A stretch of DNA of 64,000 nt from Marchantia polymorpha subsp. ruderalis (GCA_037833965.1 AP031355.1:7031501-7095500), one strand, 5' to 3'. Shown: positions 1 through 11,999, numbered from the stretch's first letter. Numbers and translations: made by a program. Notes: generated by a model not told the origin, from the letters alone.

Positions 1-589
1 GTGCAGCCACAATTCCGGAACCTCTGGGTGCGGGAACCAAACGCACTGTCACGGAGCCACACTTTCCAGTTACCTTGCAAGGAACCGTGTGTGGCTTTCC
101 AATCTTGTTACCCCAGTACCCTCGGCGGACTGGGATCACAGAAAGCTTCGCCAAAATGATGGCACCTCGGATGGCAGTGGCGACCTCCTTGCTACATTTC
201 ACACCCAACCCGACATGTCCATTGCTGTCTCCTACCACAACGAAAGCTTTGAACCTCGTCCTCTGTCCCGCACGGGTCTGCTTTTGCACGGGCATGATCT
301 TCATCACCTCATCCTTGAGAGCCGGGCCCAAGAAAAACTCGACAATCTGGTGTTCCTTGATGGGCAGAGAGAACAGGTAGATTTGCTCCAAGGATTTTAT
401 CTTACCATCCTTCACGAGCCTTCCGAGCTTGGTGACAGGGACCCATTTCTCCTCCTCTTCTCTCTTGGGGCCTCTGCGCCCTCTGCCTCTGTCACCTCGA
501 CCTCTGTCGCCCCGACCTCCTCTGTCACCTCTGTCCCCCCGGCCGAATCCCCGACCGAATCCCCCCCTCTCCCCACCTCGTTCCGCCAT
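1..589 (-). CDS. RPS2: 40S ribosomal protein S2 (uS5), 5' part
   Basis: This is the cytosolic small-subunit protein uS5, which sits near the mRNA entry and decoding region and helps keep translation accurate. The frame is open from ATG at 589 to the window edge, giving about 196 codons with no intron. The N-terminus is the expected Arg/Gly-rich tail ([18 protein letters not shown], then [12 protein letters not shown] repeats, residues 1-40). It is followed by the conserved block [17 protein letters not shown] and by [12 protein letters not shown]. The S5 double-stranded-RNA-binding fold contains [20 protein letters not shown] and [20 protein letters not shown]. The sequence then reads [20 protein letters not shown] and [11 protein letters not shown] before leaving the window. 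The family is about 270-290 residues, so roughly 80 C-terminal residues are missing. This ATG is the first in frame after a stop-free leader and gives the standard MAERGG start. Confidence 0.97.
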   Translation of the reverse strand, partial: MAERGGERGGFGRGFGRGDRGDRGGRGDRGRGDRGRGRRGPKREEEEKWVPVTKLGRLVKDGKIKSLEQIYLFSLPIKEHQIVEFFLGPALKDEVMKIMPVQKQTRAGQRTRFKAFVVVGDSNGHVGLGVKCSKEVATAIRGAIILAKLSVIPVRRGYWGNKIGKPHTVPCKVTGKCGSVTVRLVPAPRGSGIVAA

Positions 590-617
590 CGATCCTTCCC
601 GGCGCAATTCAACTCGG

Positions 618-642
618 ATCGAGAAATCAGGAATTTCTCGAT
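618..642 (-). promoter_or_regulatory. Perfect hairpin in the uS5 5' leader
   Basis: Two 10-base arms (ATCGAGAAAT at 618-627 and ATTTCTCGAT at 633-642) pair perfectly around a 5-base loop. In the uS5 transcript this would form a stem-loop ending about 28 nt upstream of the start codon. Whether it affects translation is inference. Confidence 0.45.
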
Positions 643-693
643 GCCTGCAACAGAAGCCCTCGAATTCCCACCGCTGCACGCGAGGGCCAAAGG

Positions 694-701
694 AACCCTA
701 G
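694..701 (+). promoter_or_regulatory. Telo-box-like core upstream of uS5
   Basis: The octamer AACCCTAG contains the AACCCTA core of the plant telo-box, which is common close to the transcription start of ribosomal-protein genes. It lies about 105 bp upstream of the uS5 ATG. Only the core matches, so the call rests on position and gene class. Confidence 0.35.
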
Positions 702-841
702 ATCGGTTCTTGGCCTTTTTAAGACTCTGGCCTGGCCGGGCCGCCGAGACAAGCTCTCGGCGTTCCTATTCCGAACGAGATCTGCATGTTAAGAACCGCG
801 CGATTCCCCGGCCAGCGTGAATGTTCTTGTATGCTCCAGTC

Positions 842-849
842 TTAGGGTT
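842..849 (-). promoter_or_regulatory. Telo-box (AACCCTAA on the minus strand)
   Basis: TTAGGGTT on the plus strand is AACCCTAA in the orientation of the uS5 gene, about 250 bp upstream of its ATG. Telo-boxes are a known element of plant ribosomal-protein promoters. Together with the copy at 694 this supports a normal promoter for uS5. Confidence 0.45.
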
Positions 850-1093
850 GTGCGGCGAAATCTGACGTGGACGTACGGCGACGAGTAAGCAAGGACGCAG
901 AATGCATCGAGCCCTTGAGAGCTGTGAAACCGACGTATACACCTTGACGTGGCGACGCTGGCCCTTGTCGTCTTGCTCCACGAGCCCGGAGTCGATGGCT
1001 CGGATTACGTTCTGGCGCAGCGTGTCCTTTTCAGCATGGCCGCGCTCTTTGACCTCGAGTCTTCTGCCAAATCCGAAATACTTTTTCTCGCTC

Positions 1094-1101
1094 GGATATC
1101 C
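1094..1101. promoter_or_regulatory. Possible P1BS (PHR1-binding) site
   Basis: GGATATCC matches GNATATNC, the site bound by the phosphate-starvation regulator PHR1. Angiosperm IPK1 genes are known to respond to phosphate status. The site is 1.4 kb upstream of the IPK1 ATG and a match is expected by chance about once per 4 kb, so support is weak. Confidence 0.2.
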
Positions 1102-2505
1102 GCTGGTTATATCTTGCCTCGGACAAAAGTCGTGCCTATATGATCACGTTGAAATGCTCCCGGTGGCCGGACGTATTGACCGGCACGACGGAGACGTTCT
1201 TCTAGAGCTGCTCGTAAGAAGAACCGAACGGCGAGCTCTGGTGAATCACATGAATAAATCTGAATCAGATGACCGCCCATGTAAACTTCTTTCCCTGGGG
1301 GCCAGGTCTCGACCAATTGCCTAGTATTCATGGGTTGCCAGAGGAATAATTCGACCACCGTTCGAAGGTGCAGAATTTTATTATGAGGTGGAGTGGATAT
1401 TATTTTCTTTCTCCATAGCCGCGGTTGTTTCTAATATTCGCATGGATTTTCTGGACCTGTTCTCTCCTGCTGGTTTTGCAAAATCAGACCTCTGAAGATT
1501 TGGCTCCTTCCACCCACACATGGAGATCTTAAATAACTTTTACACGCAGGTTCAGGGGACAAGGTACCGGGATATAAATTAGTATTTTACACTCGGATTC
1601 TTTCAGTTCAGAGCGGATCCAGTACGTAAGCACGCCATACGTATGAACAGATGGAAGATCTGAAATCACCTCCCCCGTCTCCATATATCGGACTCCCGTC
1701 GTTTTCCTCTGCCTTGGAGCGTTGTCGCTCCACGTTCTGACGTCGGTCCAGGCACAGTGCACAGGACCTCCCTTGGGCAAGAACAGTCGACCGGATACCG
1801 GCTGACGTGTACCGGGCCACATGTTTCCCGGATTCAGGGAAATAGTATAGAATTGGGAAGACGCAGGCGGCAGCAATTCGGAGCTTGAGAGCGAGTAGCT
1901 GAACGAAGGAATGCGCAGCGTCTGGTGCTCGAAGGCACATGTGTCCGGACGCAGAGCGCTCGACGCAGGCTGGAATATAAGAGCTACGTGCGGAGGCTGC
2001 AAATGAATCGCGGGGCTGTGCGGTGAATCTATCGCGAATTCGAATTCTGCACTTTGGTGATGGCAGCAGGCTGAGGCGCAAGCGGCCAGCGAGGATCGAT
2101 CCGGCAAGCGCACGGACGTACATGAATGCTCGTCGTCGTGGTGTCGAGGGATGGGCGGAGCATTGTGGGCCGGTGAGGATCGGAAGTCGTTGTGGAGTTA
2201 GGTTCTTGGAACAGGAGGCCGCCAGGGCTCGTCCGGGCCGGAGCCCAGGGACAGGAAGGGAGGATTGAAGACGAGGGACTTGAATTACGATGGCGACCTC
2301 GAGGAGTGGGTCGGCGTGCAATGGAGTCCCGTAGAGCGGTCGTTTTCGCTCTGCAGTCGCCCGGTTCTGTGGTGGGATCAGACGCCATTGGTGGCGGGGA
2401 GCGAGTGATCGGGAGCAATCCATGCTGGGAGTCCCACGTAAGCGGATATTAAAATGCAGAGCAAGTGAGTCCGCGGGCCGCCTGTTTGGCGAGTAATCGG
2501 TTCGC

Positions 2506-5356
2506 ATGATGGCGTACATGAATTTCTTAGACGTACGGGAGGCAGATAATTGGCATTACAGAGGTGAAGGTGCGGCGAATTTGGTCCTCGCATATAATGG
2601 TTCTGATCCAGCTCTGGTAAGTCTACCTTTCCTGCCCTCTTTGTCCATGTTCCCTTCAGCTTCATTCTCGCCGATTCACCAGCAAATCGTGTCTACAGGT
2701 TGCCTATGGAGGAGCTTGCGTCCCAGCCGCCCTGCATGGCTGTGACTGCGATGTTGGAGGTCACTATCTCTCACGGTGGTGGGAGCATTTGTCGTATCAG
2801 CCTTGGCGTCTGTCGTCTTTGTCTAGAACCACATTCGATCCAATTCGAAATAGTTTTCTTGATTGGATACTATCTGGATACATTTTTGTATGAATCTCCG
2901 TTCACCGTTTCCAAGCTCAATCTAACCTTGGAAATGGTGAAATCATCCAGTGCCTGTATTCCTGTTTTCTGGGAAAATTGCTTCACCCGGCGAGTTAGTG
3001 AATGTTAGCGATTTCCATTGGTGTTAGCGAGTCCGTCAAGGGATCTCCGCCTACCTGGTCGAGGATTTGTCGGACAACTTTCAACCTGATGTTCGCAGCG
3101 GTGGAGTTTTTCAGATCGGGAAAGTTCTCCGGTTGCGAAAATTGGTCGGGAACGCCGGAAAGCTCAGTCATGGAGCCAAGGAGACACCCATTCTTCTACC
3201 CGAAGAGCAAATTTTATGGGCCGAATGGCCGCGTATGGCAGCTGCCACCTCTACTGCGGAGCTGAATCATGCATACATAGGGGATGTTCTGCGTCCGTTG
3301 TTGGGTGACAAGCATGTAGATCCCGGGGTAAGATGTGTCTCGTTGGGTACAAATGAGCATTTGCCGTTACAATGATCAACATTCATGGTTTTTTGTTCCT
3401 AACCTTGACACTTTGTTGTTGTGATGATGTTGTGAAATTGAAGAGTCTCGTTGATGTGTCGAGGTCGTTTGTTGAAGCACTGAACCGGAACATAGCCCAC
3501 AGACGCCCCGCTTGGAGAGCCGAAACCGGCTCATTAATATTGTCGAGCGGCATTGGCCTCTTAATTTCGGATCATTCGAGCTTCTCGATTCCAAGAGGTC
3601 GGTCAGATTTTATACTGACCTTAGAAGCTATTGATCGCGTTACCATCGATGGACGTCTGGTTTATGCGAGCGATCGTTTCGAGGGGGACGAGATTGTGTT
3701 TGTCGATCACTATGATAATGAATATCTGCTTCTGGTCATCTTACAGATATCTTGACCGAGATGCCACCTACAATCACAGTCGAAATCAAAGTACTCGGTG
3801 GCTCCACTCCCTCCGTTCCTCCCTTGTTCTAGACTAGGTCTCTCAAGAATGTTTCATGTAGATCATTATGAGTGGTTCTTTTCTACCTTCACAAGAATTT
3901 CGTTCTAGTCCATTGCATTTTATTTCTGAGTGTCCAAGTTTAGTCTCCTCATCGTACGTAGATGCCGTAATGTGGAGGATAGAAGGTATGTAGATACTCT
4001 TCATTTCTAGGTACTGTTTCTGGAGTTTATAGGACCTGATTACATAGTTTGGTTTGCTGGTATGTTGTGGATGTTCAGCCGAAGTGTGGATTTCTGCCGG
4101 TCTTTCCCGTGATGAATGAAGATAACCTCATCAAGACGATTGTATCTCGTTTTGCCATGCATCAGACCCTCAAGTTATCGCAAGGCAAGGTATGAATTTA
4201 ACTTCCTCAGTGTCAGACATACATATTTTGAGATGTCATTCTGCCAAGGCTTGGAAGTAATGCCTGTCCGCTGCAACATATTGGCTGTTATAATCAATTG
4301 AAGTTCTTCTTGCCGGTGATAGTTGAGGTCTATAGTGACTGATACTGAAGTGGTATTTTCTGTCCAGATCAAAAATATCAGCAAGTATTCGCCACTGGAC
4401 CTCTTCTCGGGAAGCGAGAGTGGTATTTACAAAGCAATATGCGATCTTTTCATGACGCCTCAGAATAACTTACGTATCTTCTGTAACGGGAAGGAAGTGT
4501 TCGGTGAGTTCGATGACACATCCACTAGCCCGGAGGAAGCCCGAGTGCAGTTAGAGAATGTTCTTGGGGAATTCTTGCCCTCAGGGGCTGAAGGACCAGT
4601 GGTGGCCTTTCAGAAACTTATATCTCATTTGCTGTTTCGTAGCAACGTTTTAAAGAAACTATTAATCGTACAAAAACTCGATGTTGTTGACATCGAAGGG
4701 TCAATCCAAGCCTATGAGATGTTTCTGAAACATCTGAAGAGCTCAGCTCCTCATTCAGGAGTTCAGGAAAGTACACCCAATGGAAAAATCACTGCTACGA
4801 CAGGGTCACCACCTCAGCAAACTAACCTCTTGAATGGGACTCTACATGTGAATGAGCCCAGGAAGCACACAAAAGTGCCTCGCACCTTCGAAGAATGTCG
4901 CACAATAATTCGTGACTTCCTTATTTCAGCCACAGCCAAAGACTGTGGCATTATGCTCACTTTGCTCCCGGTCGGCTCAATGATGTCGGACGATATATCT
5001 CTTCCCGGTTCATACGTTGTAACATATTCCGGCAGACAATACTTACACAAGGTATGTCAAGAAAAGACCAATATTCTGGATGTTATGTTGTATTTATAAG
5101 TGTACTGTTGTTTACTTGCATACTTACGATCCGGAGCGCAGGCAGAATTTGAAAATACGACATTTCTTGTCATAACTTTTATTGATTTTCATTATAGGTT
5201 CATCTCTTGGATTTGGACGTCAAGCAGCTGAAGAAGCTGCCTCATTACTTTCAGCTTGACAAAGAAATAGTAACAGCTTACAGGTCCTGCAGCTGCATGG
5301 ACTCTAGTTTTTCCACTCCTCTACCTGATTGCGTTGTAAGCAGCGAGGACTCGTAG
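2506..5356 (+). CDS. IPK1: Inositol-pentakisphosphate 2-kinase, seven exons
   Basis: This enzyme phosphorylates the 2-position of inositol pentakisphosphate with ATP to give phytate (InsP6). Exons by splice signal and phase: 2506-2616, 3115-3327, 3444-3597, 3747-3790, 4079-4189, 4368-5051 and 5198-5356, predicting 491 residues (Arabidopsis about 450). All introns are GT-AG and every junction keeps frame. Family landmarks are HYRGEGAANLVLAYNGS (nucleotide-binding Gly-rich loop, residues ~17-33), IGKVLRLRK (~38), LRPLLGDKHVDPG (~96-108), ITVEIKPKCGFLP (~169-181), SKYSPLDLFSG (~216), MTPQNNLRIF, IQKLDVVDIEGSIQAYE, ISATAKDCGIML (~398) and VHLLDLDVKQLKKLPHYFQLDKEI near the C-terminus. A low-complexity Ser/Thr/Pro insert of about 45 residues lies between the IQKLD segment and the TAKDC segment and explains the extra length. 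The first exon starts at ATGATGGCG; the second Met could also be used. Confidence 0.93.
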
Positions 5357-7092
5357 TTTTACTCGATGGTTCAAAGTGCAAAATTTGAAATCTGTACTAA
5401 GGATTAATCCCTCCGTCAGTGTTGGTAGTAGAAGAGAACGGATTGCTTTGCAAGTGGTTTGCCTAAACTTGTGGCTCAACGGAGGTCACTGCAGTCCTCC
5501 ATGTGATTATCGGCTTTTTCGAATACTTCAGTACAGGTCATCTTCGAGTGCTTGTTGAACTCTTGAGGTTTTTATCGAGTGGTTTGTGGAGGGACACATT
5601 TTTCCCACAAGGCGGCTTTGTCAAATGATTGCTTATGGCAAAGGCACAAACTTCATCCAGAGTAAAGCAAGAACCCTTGTTTTGTCGAGAATGAGATTGT
5701 GTTGGTGTAGGTTCATTTGATGGCGGACTGTCAGCTCGTGTTATACATCCATGTACTGTCATCGTTTCCGTTTTCACTTTCATGGTTGGTGTATGCTCTT
5801 CTCTAGATTCGTGTGGTTGAACAAACATTCTCTACCGTGGACTGGCGCATGTGGTTGCTGCTTCACGATATCATGTGCGCTTATCTCGTCATGAGCTGTC
5901 TATCCTCTCAGTAACTGTATTGCTCAATTAGTCAGCTCAATGTGGGTCAAACAATTGACCCGCACAAAGCCTGAAGTGGCCACGATTTAAGTTACACGTG
6001 CCTTCGCAGTGGATGATATATTGGTTAAGTCGGAAGAAGCTGTTACGCCGAACACGTATAGAATATCTAAGTCGACGACTTCGGACTGCGGGCCCATCTA
6101 ACGAAGTGATGTTCGAGATGAAGGTTCATGCGCATGATATCGCATGGTTGTGTCCCGACGCTTCAAGTATGATACAATCAGTTGAACACGACTATTCGAC
6201 ACCGACGAAGAGAATTCTGGTGGTCTATTGGTGGATTATCCGGAGCAGACAATTCAAGTAGCAGTGGTTGACTTCAGTACGACTTGAATAGACTTCAGGC
6301 AATCATAGACATTGCATAGGGCCTTACTGCATTTACAGCAAGAGCGACGAAGTGACTTTTATGCAGTCTCGATACTTCCGGCCAATAAAAGTCGTACTGC
6401 AGCTCGAACAATGTGACAGGGTGTTTAAAATTCCAAGAAACCGATGCAATAAGCACTTAATTCTCGGGATATAAGTATTCAATTCTCGGGATCGCGGCCA
6501 GGACAGTAGACGGTGGCACAGCCATTGATAATTTGATACCATTCATCACAATTCTTTCTCATATCCTTATCCACTGTATAGAAAACTTTGCGTGACTCGG
6601 AAGCACCTTCGATGTGCCGATGACATAACTAACAAAGGCTAACTAAGGCTTTCTTCCAGATTTCACTGAATCCAGAGTTGCAATGTCCACTGAAGGCTGA
6701 AAAGAAGATCTCGAAGTTTCAAGGAAAATTTGAAGGCCGCCAAACCGAGCGGAAACATGTGAGGGTGCACATATGGGTTACATGTGATGTGAGCTATGTC
6801 CAGAGATGCAATCTGTGTTTCCCTACATCTCTTCAAAACTTTCAATTTGATAGAATAATCACATAATATACCCTACAGACTTGTGGCGAATGCCCGTGGT
6901 GTCCTGGCCACAAGCAGACCCGCAAGGTGTGTCCTGACCTAATGCCGGCTAATACAATAATCTACAATCCTGTAAACGCAAACGCTGCTGGCTGAACGGT
7001 TTGGAAATAGGTGTCCTATACAACTGGAGCTGAAGCACGAAGAGGCAACAGAGTCAGATTGGCCGATTCGTGCATCATGAACTTCGTCAATT
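5357..7092. other. Intergenic region between convergent IPK1 and PAT genes
   Basis: This stretch contains the 3' untranslated regions of IPK1 (plus) and of the anthranilate phosphoribosyltransferase gene (minus). Only short open frames without recognisable protein content are present. I see no further gene. Confidence 0.6.
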
Positions 7093-8304
7093 CTAGTCCT
7101 TGAGCGTCTTGGAGAGAGAAATCCAGGCATCCAACATGCTATTAGCTTTCCCAGACCGCTGCACTTCCCTTGCAAGGACCACCCCGTCGCCTAAGTTTCT
7201 GGTAAATCCACAGGCCATCAGTCCAGCGCCCGCGTTAAGAATCAGAGCATCGGCAATGGCACCCTGTTGTCCGCCTAGAACGTCTCGGAGAATCTGGGCG
7301 TTCAGAGCCGGATCTCCCCCTCTCAGATCCTCGACGGTGCATCTCGGAATTCCGAAATCCAAAGGGTCGAAATGGAACTGCTCGATTTTGCCCGGCGTTA
7401 CTTCCAGAACAAATCCTGGACCGAGAGGGCTCATCTCGTCCAATCCTTCGGAATGAACCACCAGAGCTCTTTTCATTCCGAAATTCTGGAGAATGCTCGC
7501 CATTCTCGACACGAGGTCTTGGTTATACACACCCACGATAGCGTAGGGAGCTCGTGTGGGATTCAACATTGGGCCCAGAAAATTGAATGCTGTGCGAATT
7601 TTGATCGCCTTTCTGACCGGCGCGACTACTTTCATCGCAGGATGATAATTGGCTGCCATCATAAACCCGACACCCACTTCCTCCACGCACCTTGCAACCC
7701 CCTCCGGCCCAAGGTTTATCTCCACGCCCAGAGCTTCCAGCACGTCCGCGCTTCCACAGGCCGACGAGCTCGACCGAGACCCATGCTTGGCCACCTTCGC
7801 ACCACAAGCGGCAGCGAGAATGCAAGCGCCCGTCGAGATATTCACAGTGTTGGCACCGTCGCCCCCTGTGCCCACGATGTCCAGAGCACCGTCGACTTTC
7901 ACAGGGACCGAACGAGCCAGCATCGCCTTGGCCAGGCCTGTGATCTCGGCCACGGTTTCGCCTTTGGCTCGCATCAGAGTGAGAAACGCACTGATCTGCG
8001 CTGGATCTGCCCCTGTGAGCAACGAGTCCATGAACTGCTCCGTCTGCGCCTGTGTCAGATCCTCCTTGTTCAACAGCTGCTCCAACACCTGCGGGACCGA
8101 CAGAACGAGCGGCGCGCATGTCGTCGACAACGACGCTTGACAAATCCCTGCCCGATTCTTCGAGGATCGCCGAGCCAAGCGCACATTTCCAGCTCCAGAC
8201 CAGGCAGTCGACGGGCGACCACTCGTCGTCCCGGATGACACATTGGCAATCGAGGGCGCCCCGACGCGCCCTATCGAATGAAACACGACGCACCCTGCAG
8301 CCAT
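7093..8304 (-). CDS. Anthranilate phosphoribosyltransferase, plastid precursor
   Basis: This is the second committed enzyme of tryptophan synthesis. It transfers phosphoribose from PRPP to anthranilate, in the plastid stroma in plants. The gene is a single 403-codon exon. Residues 1 to ~60 are rich in Ser, Ala and Arg with almost no acids, typical of a transit peptide. The N-terminal helical domain follows (~66-135: [40 protein letters not shown]). The catalytic domain shows the PRPP loop [16 protein letters not shown] (GTGGD at 145-149), [22 protein letters not shown] (220-225), [12 protein letters not shown] and [14 protein letters not shown]. The usual KHGNR/KQGNR motif reads KHGSR at 173-177, so the conserved Asn is Ser; YHPAMK is preceded by AAN. 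The rest is intact, so I expect an active enzyme, but that change deserves a check. Plant homologues are often spliced; this copy is not. Confidence 0.95.
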   Translation of the reverse strand: MAAGCVVFHSIGRVGAPSIANVSSGTTSGRPSTAWSGAGNVRLARRSSKNRAGICQASLSTTCAPLVLSVPQVLEQLLNKEDLTQAQTEQFMDSLLTGADPAQISAFLTLMRAKGETVAEITGLAKAMLARSVPVKVDGALDIVGTGGDGANTVNISTGACILAAACGAKVAKHGSRSSSSACGSADVLEALGVEINLGPEGVARCVEEVGVGFMMAANYHPAMKVVAPVRKAIKIRTAFNFLGPMLNPTRAPYAIVGVYNQDLVSRMASILQNFGMKRALVVHSEGLDEMSPLGPGFVLEVTPGKIEQFHFDPLDFGIPRCTVEDLRGGDPALNAQILRDVLGGQQGAIADALILNAGAGLMACGFTRNLGDGVVLAREVQRSGKANSMLDAWISLSKTLKD

Positions 8305-10774
8305 TTCTCACTCCAACAATCCCGACTCCCCGACAACAACAAATGCTCGAGACAGATCGATCGACACCCCGTGCCGACCCCCTCTTCTCTGGTGCAGTTC
8401 GCTCGAATTCCTCGACACCGCTGCTCGCAGAACTACTTCAGTCGTCTGACACTCAGTCCGCCCTCTCCAGACATGACGCTCGCCTGATCTTCAATGCGTT
8501 CCCTATTCTTAGTCTTCCTCGGCACGATCCCGCTCCTGTAGAAATGCAATCCGCAGCGAGTTTCGTCGATCACCCGTAGGACTTTGTCCGAACATCAAAT
8601 GCTGGAAGCTAGAAGGTCAAAGGTGAAGGTCAGCCGGTGCGATAGTCGATATTTATTGGAATTTCCATGTTCCCATTTGCTTCGATATACTCGACATCGA
8701 ATAATCTTTTGTTCGGCAAATAGACCATATTGTTCTTCTGGGCGGTGAGATGAAACGTTTGGCACGTTTTTTGATGAAATCACGTTTCGATGTGCCTTTT
8801 AACGCCAGCCTTTCGGTGTAGCTATGTGCAGTACGTTTTTTGAATATATAACTATGTTTTCCGGGAAAGACACGTGCTTTAAGATCTATATACTTTTTTC
8901 TTCAACAATTCACTTATATTTTAGTGTTTATCTTTTTCATAACTTTTTTTTATTCTCCATATTATTCTATCTCGAAAATATATATTTAAATTCCCAATAT
9001 CCAAGAAGGGTTCAGATTATATAATTAGTTATCACATTCTCCTGGTTTCGAATGATTCATTTGACGAGATGAAGGCAATTCCCGTAAAATTTGGTCAAGG
9101 GCAACACATTGTTCTCGAAGTAGGAGATATTCCTCGCAAGTTCAAGAATTCCTTGAATCATAATAGCGTTATTCCCTCTCGGAGAATATTGGATTGCAAT
9201 ATTTAAAGTTGACTTATTATATAAATATTTAAACCCTTTGTTTTTAAATTCCTCAGGAACGTAACCGGACACTTTAGCTTCCACGCTTCTTTTACTTAAA
9301 AAGAAATCTAGTTTCTGGTATTCAACATGTAATGTCTTACATCGATATGCAAACACATTAGATGTGATGTGTTTTGAATGTAATAAAATTGCCCAATATT
9401 ATTCCAAATTATATGATGGGATCCCATTCGTAACACACATTGCTTGATAGGACCATCACGTTCCTTTGTACAATATGGACCCCACCGATAGCACACCGTC
9501 ACGAATTTCCTGTCATAATCTTGAGATCAATGCGAACGCGAACACTAGTCCCAACACTAACCTCAGAATGGAGTGGTTGTTGAGCAAACCAGTGAATATT
9601 CAAGAACACAAAGGTTGGAACTATGTATTCGTATGTTCCAAGATAATCTATCTCTACCCATCGGTACTTGAAAGCTATGAGCTGCTATATGTACATAATT
9701 CAGATATGAGCTTGTTGTCTGTTTAAACACTTCACCCAGACCAGTGGCAATCGTATGTAAGAAATTAGGTAATTCGCATTACAAAACTCTTTGTTCAGCA
9801 AAGAGTTGGACTTTGAGTCAACTCATTCTTGAAACGAAAATTTTACTCCAATTTCGAATTGAAATCGTTAGTGCTGCGATCTCAAGGTCATATGCGAAGT
9901 AAAATAGATTAAAACAGAAATAGTAAAATAGATTCAACCAAGTTGTAACTTTCAAGGTAATACTTCTCCACACTACAGAGAGTATTTATAAGAACATTTT
10001 TTAAACTTGGCAACGGTGTGAGGTCAGCGGGATACATAGGATAAAACAAAACGTGGTGGGTCCCTTGAATAATGTGTGTTAAGATGTATCTCATCAAGTA
10101 ATTTTCTCACAACAATACATTTGCAGAAGAACACATTCACAATTTTACTCTACACGTGATATAGCTAATTCTCACTGGATCATTTGTATTTGAAGTATAG
10201 AGCACAGGTTTCAGTGACATCATTAATAAAAGATTGTTTTTGAAGTCCCATAATAGTAACAGACTAAAATTCATTGAGTAATTATATGAATTTTAGTCGA
10301 CGAGCCGTAGGACGTATCTATATTTGGTTTGAAAGTAGCATAAGGTTGTTATAAGTACGGTGCTTATTGATATTACACATGATCAATGTAACCAAGATGA
10401 AATTTTAAGGGTTACTTAAAGAGATAGATTCTTTGTAAACGTATCATTGAAATTTTATAGACATGATGGCATGTTTCTGGGAGTATCGTTGTAGCAAAAC
10501 AATGTATCCTTTCTATCATCAAATACTCTATACATTATGTTGATTATTATCTGCAATTTTATTTTTTTAATTTCTGTAAGAGAACATTACTTAGCTCTAT
10601 ACACAAATGAAAAATCATGGTTGATTATATATGCTCCGATACTTTTCCTGTATGTAGATAGTTTGTAAGACATAGGTTCACTTATACTACTCTGAAATAT
10701 CACATACAATAGTTTAGCCCTTGAATTCTTGTTTGTTTTCTTCCTTGTTAGGTTTGATTAGAACTTTCCACGAA

Positions 10775-10809
10775 CAAAGGTAACATATGTCATTCATATG
10801 TCACCTTTG
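10775..10809. repeat. Inverted repeat, 15-bp arms
   Basis: Arms 10775-10789 (CAAAGGTAACATATG) and 10795-10809 (CATATGTCACCTTTG) pair with a single mismatch around a 5-base spacer. It may be a small foldback element; no coding context. Confidence 0.6.
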
Positions 10810-11471
10810 GTTTTTCTTCAAATTATGACACACATATTTTTTTTAAGCCTTCATGCTTTGTTTTAATAGCCTTATCATGCTAGAGAAATGTCTTCACGTC
10901 ATGAAATTTGTGTAATAGGCTCTTGTGATGGTTGGTTACTCTCCACATTTCTTCATTTTCAGGTTTGCTCGGGGATCCCATTACTCTTTTCCATATCTCT
11001 TAATTTTCTTTCTTCTTCTGGGAAACCTCTTGTTGCTATTTTTGAATGTCACTCTTCAGGTTTGGGTATGTTTCCGATTAGCTTGCGTTTATTGAACTCC
11101 GAAAATGTACGTTGCTTCTAGAACTTGGAACTTTTCAAAGTTGAGACCAGCTGTTAATGGAAACATATCGCGGATTTCAACAAAAAAAATGTGGTCAAAA
11201 GTTGAGAGCTGAATTATATCGTTGAGATTGAAGTTCCTATTAATAATTTCGTCCCATTATGCATTTTCTTCTTGATTACATAGTTCCGGTGGAATTATTA
11301 AAGCGATTTTTTGTAGAAGCTTATTCACCGAAAACTACACGGGATATGTGAAATGAATCACATACGGAACAAGGTCACCTTGTGAAATTACACCCTTTTC
11401 TTACTCGTGTTCTGGAACGCCTATTTAGGGATTCATTGCATAAAGTTTTATTTGAATGTGTAACATCGATA

Positions 11472-11494
11472 GATATATATATATATATATATAT
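11472..11494. repeat. AT dinucleotide microsatellite
   Basis: An uninterrupted run of AT repeats in AT-rich intergenic DNA. Confidence 0.8.
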
Positions 11495-11931
11495 TTATAT
11501 ATTTAAAAAATATCTTCGTGTAAAGAGATACACAAAGAACTGGAACCGGTATCGCTTTACAAGACGAAATTCCTGAAGCTTGTAACAAATTTCCCAAAAC
11601 TCTACACGAGCTTGAAAACTACAGATTTGAAGTATAATACTATGTAAAGACTTTGATGTACATTTTTGTGAATATTTTTATGACGGTTTTCCTAACCAGG
11701 AAAAGCTCAGTGAAAAGCATTTTAACAGCCGTAACAAACTCTATTAGAGTCCTGAGCATTTTTCTATACAAAAGGCAATAAAATGTACAAGAAATAAATT
11801 GGTATCTGAAATTATTATGTTAGAATATTTAATTTCCAGAAAAAAGAAAATTATGCCTTTTAGAGTATAGTCTATTCTAGATACTAGAAGTCCAAATTTT
11901 CCAATTTTGGGGGGTGCAAAATCGAGATTAC

Positions 11932-11999
11932 ATATAAGTAGCGGTATATATACTTATATATATATATATAACTATAATTATATATACCGCTACTTATAT
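11932..11999. repeat. Long inverted repeat with 21-bp perfect arms
   Basis: Left arm 11932-11952 (ATATAAGTAGCGGTATATATA) and right arm 11979-11999 are exact reverse complements, separated by 26 bases of AT-rich DNA. The non-AT core AGTAGCGG makes this more than a simple AT run. It lies 200 bp before the rpoB-derived segment and could be a minimal foldback element or a plastid-type intergenic hairpin carried in with it. Confidence 0.65.

Larger units (their letters stand above)
590..2505. other. Shared upstream region between divergent uS5 and IPK1
   Basis: This 1.9 kb interval separates two genes transcribed away from each other, so it should hold both promoters and leaders. It contains two telo-box-like sites near uS5 and one palindrome GGATATCC at 1094-1101 that fits the plant P1BS consensus GNATATNC. 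Open frames exist on both strands (for example minus-strand 1608-2519) but none looks like a protein I recognise, and several overlap each other. I see no coding exon here. Confidence 0.6.

Noticed and set aside
1608..2519. 303-codon minus-strand frame between uS5 and IPK1
   Set aside because: Composition is random, it overlaps the IPK1 start, and competing frames on both strands are equally long. No family resemblance.
7372..8238. 288-codon plus-strand frame across the anthranilate phosphoribosyltransferase gene
   Set aside because: It lies wholly antisense to a strongly recognised enzyme and has no protein-like features.
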